Under the pieces are notes generated by a model, which did not search any database, was not told the origin of the DNA, and worked only from the letters and a program-made list of their open reading frames with translations. From Nitrospirota bacterium (GTDB lineage Bacteria; Nitrospirota; Nitrospiria; Nitrospirales; Nitrospiraceae), in contig JACPZN010000278.1 of NCBI GenBank assembly GCA_016195505.1, forward strand, positions 1 through 6,620: a stretch of 6,620 nucleotides of DNA, written 5' to 3'. A program made the translations under genes and the position numbers. The stretch's first letter is position 1, and each line of letters begins with the position of its first letter. This document shows positions 1 to 4,851 of the stretch, piece after piece.

Positions 1-372
1 CCAATCCGCACCCCCTCGGGCCTCATCATCCAAGCCGAGATTGCCGACACACCGAAAAAACGCGCGACCGGCCTTATGTTTAGAGATCACCTGAAGAAAG
101 ACCATGGCATGTTATTCTTCTTCAGTGTCCCGCAAGCCTGGACGTTTTGGATGAAGAACACGAAGATCGCACTCGACCTCATCTGGCTGGACGGCAAGAA
201 ACGAGTCGTTCACATCGAGCGCAACGTTCCGATTTGCACCAGAACCGATGACTCCTGCCCCCAGTACCGGCCGAATAGTGACGACGCCCTGTACGTGCTG
301 GAAATCGCCGGGGGTACGGTGGATGGATACAAGATCGAGAAGGGATCGCAGCTGCAGTTCGCCCAGCGCTAA
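1..372 (+). CDS. DUF192 family protein, C-terminal part (5' end outside window)
   Basis: The reading frame is open from base 1 to a TAA stop at 370-372 and gives 123 residues with no start needed inside the window. DUF192 hallmarks are visible: an AEIADTP segment near residue 12, GLMFR at 24-28, GMLFFF at 36-41, FWMKNT at 49-54, a Cys-containing NVPICT...SCPQY stretch at about 75-89, and a YVLE strand at 98-101 before the C-terminal strand. The ATG at 76 falls inside GLMFR, so it is an internal Met and not the start. Family members are usually about 150-170 residues and often carry an N-terminal export signal; that part would lie upstream and cannot be seen. The biochemical function of DUF192 is not established. 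The gene converges on rel and their stop codons overlap, so they cannot share a transcript. Family assignment is strong; function is unknown. Confidence 0.88.
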   Translation, partial: PIRTPSGLIIQAEIADTPKKRATGLMFRDHLKKDHGMLFFFSVPQAWTFWMKNTKIALDLIWLDGKKRVVHIERNVPICTRTDDSCPQYRPNSDDALYVLEIAGGTVDGYKIEKGSQLQFAQR

Positions 373-2579
373 CGTATTCTTTCGTCAGATCCGTCCTCGG
401 ACGATTTTTCCTGCCACGACCGAACACGGCGCGCGGTAATCACTCCGCTCACCCGTTCAATGGCTTTCAGCACGCGGTTCAAATGGCCCGTGTCGGCAAC
501 CTCCACGACAAAATCCAACTCCGCCTTGCGGTCCTCACGTGTAATGATCTCGGCACGGCTGATATTCGCATGGCATTCGGCAATGGCTGAAGAGACATTT
601 GCCAACACACCGGTTTTATCCTCGGCAATGACGGCAACTTTGACGGCATGCTGACCGGGGGTGGCGGTGTCCCACTCCACTTCCACCAACCGTTCCCGAT
701 CATAGTCCAAGGCTTCCAGGTTAGGACAATCGACTGCGTGGATCGTCAGTCCTCGCCCCCGAGTGATGTACCCCAAGATCCGATCACCGGGAACAGGATT
801 ACAGCAGCGGGACAGCTGCATCAACAAATCCCGCGCACCTTTCACCTGAACGCCCTTCTCCACGCCTTTACCGCTGGGGGCTTTGGCGGGGCTCAACGGC
901 TCTAACGGAGCCGGCGCGCCGCCGGATGCGGGAGCGACAAGCCTCCCGACGATCTGAGCCGTTGCGACATGTCCGAACCCGACGGCTGCAGCCAATTCAT
1001 CAACCGTCTCAAAGCCCTCTTGACGGGCGACATCGAGAAGCTGGCCGGACTTAAACATCTGTGCTGGCGCCAATCCATGGCGGCGCAGTTCCGATTCCAG
1101 CAATCGACGGCCGATTTCGAGGCTTCGCTTCTGTTCTTCGGCTTTGATCCAATGCTTGATCTTGGTCTTGGCGCGCGACGTGCGCACGAACTTGAGCCAG
1201 TCCTTGTGCGGAGTCTGGTTGAGTGATGTCAGGATTTCAATGGTGTCCCCACTTGCCACCTCGTGTTTCAGCGGCACAATCTTGCCGTTGACCTTGGCGC
1301 CCACACAGTGATCCCCCACTTCGGTGTGAATAGCGTAAGCAAAATCGACGGGCGTCGATCCCTTGGGCAACTCTTTCACCGATCCCTTCGGCGTAAAGAC
1401 ATAGACGACATCGTGGAACAGTTCAAGTTTGACGGAGTCCATGAATTGCCGGTTGTCGGGCAAATCCTTCTGCCATTCGATGAACTGTCTCAGCCACCCA
1501 AAAGCCTTGCTGTCCTTGTCATCAACCCGCCCCTGCTCCTTGTATTTCCAATGGGCTGCGATCCCATATTCGGCCACCCGGTGCATCTCCTCCGTCCGAA
1601 TCTGAAACTCCACGTGCTCGCCCTTCGGTCCCACGACGGTCGTATGGAGCGATTGGTAGAGATTGGATTTTGGAATCGCAATGTAGTCTTTGAACCGGCC
1701 GGGCAGCGGGCGCCACAGCGAATGGATCACACCGAGCAATGCATAGCAATTCATCTTCGTGTCGGTAATGATCCGCAGCGCGGTGAGATCATAGACCTCC
1801 TCAAACGAGATCGACTGCTTATTCATCTTTTGGTAGATGCCATAGAGATGCTTGGGCCGGCCGTAGACCGCCCCGACCAATCCGTTTTCCGCCAGAGCCT
1901 TTTCAACAAGCACTCGAACTTCCTGAATATATTGCTGGCGATCCTCATCCCGCTTCGCCACGCATACGCGTAAGGTCTCATACACATCCGGCTTCAGATG
2001 CTTCAGGCAAAGATCCTCAAGTTCGTTCTTCACCCAACCGATCCCGATGCGATTCGCCAAAGGTGCATAGATCTCCAGCGTCTCCTGCGCAATCTCCTGA
2101 CGCTTGTTCTCGTTGAGATGTTCTAGCGTGCGCATGTTGTGCAGTCGATCGGCAAGCTTGATGATGACGACGCGAATGTCGTCCGCCATCGAGAGCACCA
2201 TTTTACGGAAGTTTTCCGCTTGTTTTTCCTCGGAGCTTTTGAACGTGATCTTTCCGATCTTGGTAACGCCATCGACGAGATGGACCACCTCCTTGCCGAA
2301 TTGCCGCTCGAGTTCATCGGCAGTCGCCACCGTGTCTTCCAACGTATCGTGGAGCAGCCCGGCCACCACCGCCGCCACATCGGTCTTAAGCAGCGTCAAC
2401 ACGCCGGCCACTGCCACCGGATGTTGGACGTAGGGCTCTCCTGAGCGACGCGTCTGACCCTGATGGGCCTTGGCGGAGAACTCATAGGCTTTGCGGACCA
2501 CACCGAGATCCGCATCTGGCTGGTAACTCCGGAGCCGATCCATCAATTGATCAATATCGGTGACTGTCTCGTACACCAT
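369..2579 (-). CDS. rel: bifunctional (p)ppGpp synthetase/hydrolase, long RSH (Rel) protein
   Basis: This 736-residue protein makes and degrades the alarmone (p)ppGpp in the cytoplasm, on or near ribosomes. The N-terminal HD hydrolase domain is intact: R44, H53, H77-D78 with E81-D82, and D144 in KLADRLHN. The synthetase domain (about 235-345) has D264, the RFKD motif at 295-298, Y308 in YQSLHT and E324 in VEFQIRT. RFKD, rather than the EFDD of monofunctional RelA, together with the intact HD site marks a bifunctional enzyme. A TGS domain follows (about 391-450, with H418), then a helical segment, a zinc-finger/RIS region with C592, C593 and C618, and an ACT domain (about 644-718). A Pro/Ala/Gly-rich linker (about 549-572) separates the helical and RIS parts. 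Length matches the family. The ATG at 2577-2579 gives the usual N-terminus; the next Met, residue 13, lacks a ribosome site. The gene starts 6 nt after the recJ stop, so it is co-transcribed with recJ. Confidence 0.97.
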   Translation of the reverse strand: MVYETVTDIDQLMDRLRSYQPDADLGVVRKAYEFSAKAHQGQTRRSGEPYVQHPVAVAGVLTLLKTDVAAVVAGLLHDTLEDTVATADELERQFGKEVVHLVDGVTKIGKITFKSSEEKQAENFRKMVLSMADDIRVVIIKLADRLHNMRTLEHLNENKRQEIAQETLEIYAPLANRIGIGWVKNELEDLCLKHLKPDVYETLRVCVAKRDEDRQQYIQEVRVLVEKALAENGLVGAVYGRPKHLYGIYQKMNKQSISFEEVYDLTALRIITDTKMNCYALLGVIHSLWRPLPGRFKDYIAIPKSNLYQSLHTTVVGPKGEHVEFQIRTEEMHRVAEYGIAAHWKYKEQGRVDDKDSKAFGWLRQFIEWQKDLPDNRQFMDSVKLELFHDVVYVFTPKGSVKELPKGSTPVDFAYAIHTEVGDHCVGAKVNGKIVPLKHEVASGDTIEILTSLNQTPHKDWLKFVRTSRAKTKIKHWIKAEEQKRSLEIGRRLLESELRRHGLAPAQMFKSGQLLDVARQEGFETVDELAAAVGFGHVATAQIVGRLVAPASGGAPAPLEPLSPAKAPSGKGVEKGVQVKGARDLLMQLSRCCNPVPGDRILGYITRGRGLTIHAVDCPNLEALDYDRERLVEVEWDTATPGQHAVKVAVIAEDKTGVLANVSSAIAECHANISRAEIITREDRKAELDFVVEVADTGHLNRVLKAIERVSGVITARRVRSWQEKSSEDGSDERIR
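385..410 (+). terminator. possible weak intrinsic terminator for the DUF192 gene, inside the 3' end of rel
   Basis: Starting 20 bases after the DUF192 stop, CGTC (392-395) pairs with GACG (400-403) around the loop CTCG. If C391 is bulged, two or three more A-T/G-T pairs can extend the stem. A run of five T (405-409) follows directly. The stem is short and lies within coding sequence of the opposite-strand gene, so this may be chance. It is the only terminator-like structure seen downstream of the + strand gene. Confidence 0.3.
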
Positions 2580-2588
2580 GGGTCCTTA
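2580..2588 (-). promoter_or_regulatory. recJ-rel junction: rel ribosome binding site overlapping the recJ stop
   Basis: Read on the minus strand, the recJ stop TAA (2588-2586) forms the first part of TAAGGA, whose AAGGA (2587-2583) is a Shine-Dalgarno match. Only CCC separates it from the rel ATG. That spacing is shorter than optimal. Together with the 6-nt intergenic gap it suggests that ribosomes ending recJ help start rel (translational coupling). The coupling is an inference. Confidence 0.55.
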
Positions 2589-4283
2589 CTCATTGGCCGT
2601 GGGGCGCATGTCGCGGATGCGCAATTGAATCCGCTCAAGCCCGTTCCAATGGTTCAACTCAGGAGTAAACGCAACATCCACAGGGGTCTTGAGAGAGAGG
2701 CCATGCGCTTCGAGGGATTTCATGCCAAACCCGATACTGTCGAAGGGAAGTGACCGGCCCTGCCGGAGCATCATCTTGAGATGTTTCTCACCCACGACGC
2801 GGGCGCTCATAATCTCAAGCCGTTTCCCCGCGAACATAGGCTCGGGATTGCCGGCTCCGAAAGGATGCAACGGTTCGATTTCCTGCAAGAGGCGAAGAGT
2901 CACTTCATCCAACCTAACTTCAGAATCAACGTGAAGCGTAGGAGCGTTTTGTGCCGACTGGGCCCAGGCGCCCGCTACCGCAGCAAACCGCTTGAAAAAT
3001 TCCGGAAGCCGATCTTCATGAATGGTCACCCCAGCCGCGCTTGGATGCCCGCCGAACGCCACGAGCAGATCACGACAAGACGCCAAGCCATCATAGAGAT
3101 CAAATCCTGGAACCGTGCGGGCCGATCCCTTGCCAATCCCCCGCTCATTAATGGCAATCACAACGGTCGGCCGATGGTACCGCTCCACCAGACGTGCAGC
3201 CACGATCCCAACCACCCCAAGATGCCAGCGCCGCGAGGCCAGCACGATGGCGCTGGGTATTTCATGGGCCTCCACCTGAACAAGAGCCTCCTGCATGATC
3301 TCGGCTTCAAGCTGCTGGCGCGCTCGATTCAATTGCTCAAGATGCTCGGCCAACTGCTTCGCTTCCGATTCAGATTCTGTCGTGAGTAGCTGAATCCCTT
3401 TAAGTGCGTCATCGAGACGCCCTGCCGCATTCAGCCTGGGGGCGAGCTTGAAGGCAATCGTTTCTGCCATGCACTCCCGCGTCACCCCCGCCACCTGCTT
3501 CAACGCTCTGATGCCGCATCGCGCTCCATGTGAAAGTTGCGTCAGTCCTTCACGCACAAAGGCACGATTCTCATCCTGCAACGGCACCACATCGGCGATA
3601 GTCGCGAGCGCTACCAAATCCAACAAGGAATCCAAGGGCACCGCCCCAGGCCCATACTTCGCTTGGTAGGCGCTCGCCACCTTGTAGGCCAGACCGCCCG
3701 AACACAACCCGCGGAACGGATACTGCGCGTCGCGCCGATGGGGATTCATCACGGCCAGAGCCGGAGGCATTTGCTCATCAGTCTGGTGATGGTCCGTCAC
3801 GATGACATCAAGCCCAAGTTGATTGGCCAGCGAGATTTCACGGTGCGAGGTCGTGCCGCAATCCGAGGTCACAAGCAACGTCACCCCCTCGGCTGCCAGC
3901 TTTCTAATCGCGCCCTCGTTGAGTCCGTACCCTTCACGGACCCGATGTGGCACATAGGCACATACCTTTGCGCCGAGCCCACGGAAGAACGAGAGGTAGA
4001 TGCTGGTCGCCGACATGCCATCGACATCGTAGTCGCCGTAAAAACAGATCAGTTCCCGCTGCGTTATCGCCTGATGAAGACGATCTACGGCCAGTTCGAT
4101 ATCCGGAATTAAAAAAGGATCGTGCAAACGGATGGGGGACATCCACGCAGCCGCTTGATCGAGGGTGGTTACACCACGAGCGAGGAGGAGCGAGGCCGTA
4201 GCCGAGGAAATTGACAGAGCCTGAGCCAAGGCCGCCTGTTTCGTGGGATCAATATCGCGAAAGACCCAGAGCCTAGACTTCAT
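2586..4283 (-). CDS. recJ: single-stranded-DNA-specific 5'-3' exonuclease RecJ
   Basis: RecJ digests single-stranded DNA from 5' ends in recombinational and mismatch repair. The 565-residue product is close to the usual bacterial length. DHH-domain motifs appear in order: GDYDVDG (83-89) with metal-binding aspartates, SDCGT (140-144), TDHH (163-166), the NPHRRD...YPFRGL segment (180-192), ATIADVVPL (227-235) and RLNAAGRLDDA (283-293). The DHHA1 domain follows, with GVVGIVAARL (356-365), GKGSAR (384-389) and GGHPSAAG (411-418). A C-terminal OB-like region contains FGAGNPEP (475-482). All catalytic motifs are present, with small departures: Thr after DCG where Ile is common, and Pro-Ser in GGHPSAAG where Ala-Met is common. 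The ATG at 4281-4283 is preceded by GAGGGGGAG, a good Shine-Dalgarno. It is the first gene of a recJ-rel unit with its own promoter. Confidence 0.96.
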   Translation of the reverse strand: MKSRLWVFRDIDPTKQAALAQALSISSATASLLLARGVTTLDQAAAWMSPIRLHDPFLIPDIELAVDRLHQAITQRELICFYGDYDVDGMSATSIYLSFFRGLGAKVCAYVPHRVREGYGLNEGAIRKLAAEGVTLLVTSDCGTTSHREISLANQLGLDVIVTDHHQTDEQMPPALAVMNPHRRDAQYPFRGLCSGGLAYKVASAYQAKYGPGAVPLDSLLDLVALATIADVVPLQDENRAFVREGLTQLSHGARCGIRALKQVAGVTRECMAETIAFKLAPRLNAAGRLDDALKGIQLLTTESESEAKQLAEHLEQLNRARQQLEAEIMQEALVQVEAHEIPSAIVLASRRWHLGVVGIVAARLVERYHRPTVVIAINERGIGKGSARTVPGFDLYDGLASCRDLLVAFGGHPSAAGVTIHEDRLPEFFKRFAAVAGAWAQSAQNAPTLHVDSEVRLDEVTLRLLQEIEPLHPFGAGNPEPMFAGKRLEIMSARVVGEKHLKMMLRQGRSLPFDSIGFGMKSLEAHGLSLKTPVDVAFTPELNHWNGLERIQLRIRDMRPTANE

Positions 4284-4490
4284 CTCCCCCTCATCGTGGG
4301 CCTACGCCTGACTGGGTGCTAACTCGTCGGGATGTAAAGGGATGGTAATGGCTCCCCTCCCCTTTGTCAAACCAGTCGCGCCGAAACGAAACCACTGCCG
4401 GATAAGGAGAAATCTGCGAATACTGGCGCTGCGGAGGGAGTGCAGATGAAGGCGCAGAAAGCAGAAAGGGGAACAGGAATTGCTCGTTCG
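4284..4490. other. pup-recJ intergenic region
   Basis: This 207-bp gap holds, in the direction of minus-strand transcription, most of the pup terminator stem-loop (right arm and tail), a stretch without recognised signals, the recJ promoter and the recJ Shine-Dalgarno (GAGGGGGAG, immediately before 4283). No convincing small gene was found. Confidence 0.6.
4342..4370 (-). promoter_or_regulatory. sigma-70-type promoter for recJ-rel
   Basis: On the minus strand a perfect -35 TTGACA (4370-4365) is followed after 17 nt by TACCAT (4347-4342), a 4/6 match to the -10 consensus that keeps the TA and final AT. Transcription would start near 4335, leaving a leader of about 50 nt before the recJ ATG at 4283. 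The spacer is purine-rich (runs of G). This is the best promoter match noticed in the window, and it fits recJ-rel being transcribed separately from pup. Confidence 0.6.
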
Positions 4491-4500
4491 CTATTCCCCT
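4464..4500 (-). terminator. stem-loop at the pup stop codon, probable intrinsic terminator
   Basis: On the minus strand AGGGGAATAG (4500-4491) can pair with CTGTTCCCCT (4476-4467). This gives ten pairs, one of them U-G, with a 14-nt loop. The left arm comprises the last bases of pup, including the stop codon. The right arm is followed by a T-rich but interrupted tail (TTTCTGCTTTCT, counting from the T at 4467). Position, arm strength and tail fit a Rho-independent terminator or a 3' stabilising hairpin for the pup transcript. The interrupted T tract lowers confidence. Confidence 0.5.
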
Positions 4501-4688
4501 CCCTTTTGGACGTAGTTCTTGACGAATTCTTCAGCGTTCTTTTCAAGCACGTCGTCGATTTCGTCGACGAGCTTGTCGATATCTTCCTTCAGCTTTTTCC
4601 CGGTTTCAACAACCTTGGGGTTTGCCTTGACCTCTTCCTTGGCTGCCGGCTCCCGTTTCGGTTCTTGCTTGCGCTCCTGTTTTTCCAT
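4491..4688 (-). CDS. pup: prokaryotic ubiquitin-like protein Pup
   Basis: This gene encodes 65 residues. In known Pup systems the protein is joined through its C-terminal glutamate side chain to target lysines by the ligase PafA and delivered to the Mpa/ARC-proteasome; Dop removes it or converts a terminal Gln to Glu. The C-terminal half matches mycobacterial Pup closely: DEIDDVLE (42-49), NAEEFV (51-56) and the tail YVQKGGE (59-65). Residues about 25-55 should form the helix that binds the ATPase coiled coil. The tail already ends in Glu. The N-terminal 25 residues are Lys/Glu-rich and lack the Gly/Asp runs of the mycobacterial protein. The ATG at 4686-4688 is chosen over a TTG nine codons upstream because GGAGGT lies 6 nt before it and Pup is normally about 64 residues. 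No dop, pafA, prcBA or mpa lies in the window. Alternatives such as the related modifier UBact fit less well, because UBact tails lack this coiled-coil signature. Confidence 0.93.
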   Translation of the reverse strand: MEKQERKQEPKREPAAKEEVKANPKVVETGKKLKEDIDKLVDEIDDVLEKNAEEFVKNYVQKGGE

Positions 4689-4693
4689 TCGAG

Positions 4694-4701
4694 CACCTCC
4701 C
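4694..4701 (-). promoter_or_regulatory. strong Shine-Dalgarno that sets the pup start
   Basis: The minus strand reads GGGAGGTG, near-perfect anti-16S complementarity. GGAGGT ends 6 nt before the ATG at 4688. It lies downstream of the alternative TTG codon at 4713-4715, so the ATG is the likely start and Pup has 65 rather than 74 residues. Confidence 0.8.
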
Positions 4702-4753
4702 GTGATTCGGGGCAACTCTCGTGAATCAACGCTGCGCGTGATCCCGCGTATTC

Positions 4754-4783
4754 AACTTACTCCAGGGTCCGCGAACACGTCAA
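4754..4783 (-). promoter_or_regulatory. weak candidate promoter for pup
   Basis: On the minus strand TTGACG (4783-4778, 5/6 match to -35) is followed after 18 nt by TAAGTT (4759-4754), a poor 3/6 match to -10. It lies between the hairpin after hppA and the pup ribosome site and would give a leader of about 60 nt. The -10 is too weak to be sure. Read-through from hppA or an alternative sigma factor is equally possible. Confidence 0.25.
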
Positions 4784-4817
4784 GCCAAGCAAGAGAACGT
4801 GAATCGTCATCCGTGAA

Positions 4818-4844
4818 GCGTATCTCGCGAACGACGCGATACGC
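4818..4844 (-). terminator. hairpin just after hppA, possible terminator or 3' stabiliser
   Basis: GCGTATC (4818-4824) and GATACGC (4838-4844) are perfect inverted repeats. Two further C-G/G-C pairs can form inside after one mismatch. The structure starts 7 bases after the hppA stop on the minus strand. The sequence that follows it (TTCACGGATG) has no T run, so it is not a textbook intrinsic terminator. It may act with Rho, protect the hppA mRNA 3' end, or bind a protein. Confidence 0.45.
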
Positions 4845-4851
4845 GTGCCCG

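Noticed and set aside
1263..1973. 236-codon open frame on the + strand opposite rel
   Set aside because: It lies wholly within the conserved rel coding region and shows no recognisable domain. It is explained as a shadow of the opposite strand.
3537..4112. 191-codon open frame on the + strand opposite recJ
   Set aside because: It lies antisense to conserved RecJ motifs and has no recognisable family.
4280..4294. Four-codon reading frame (ATG AGG GGG AGA TGA, minus strand) whose stop overlaps the recJ ATG
   Set aside because: It consists essentially of the recJ Shine-Dalgarno itself. Such a tiny frame arises easily by chance and has no ribosome site of its own.
4310..4377. Inverted repeat GACTGG (4310-4315) / CCAGTC (4372-4377) flanking the recJ promoter, considered as an operator
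   Set aside because: Six-base arms 56 bp apart are expected by chance. No second copy or dyad centre supports a regulator site.
4454..4467. Tandem GCAGAAA GCAGAAA in the pup-recJ gap, considered as a repeat element
   Set aside because: Two 7-bp copies only, no further units. No CRISPR, IS end or attachment-site features were seen anywhere in the window.
4440..4724. Antisense open frame over pup on the + strand with a GGAGG site (4433-4437) before the ATG at 4446, encoding a hydrophobic Leu/Phe-rich peptide
   Set aside because: The hydrophobic look is what the complement of Glu/Lys/Asp codons gives. The real gene is pup on the other strand, and the Shine-Dalgarno match can be chance. An expressed antisense peptide would need ribosome profiling evidence.
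4703..4733. TGATTC/GAATCA pairing just upstream of the pup ribosome site, considered as a leader hairpin
   Set aside because: Only a 6-bp AT-rich stem with a 14-nt loop, not overlapping the Shine-Dalgarno core. Too weak to call a riboswitch or attenuator.
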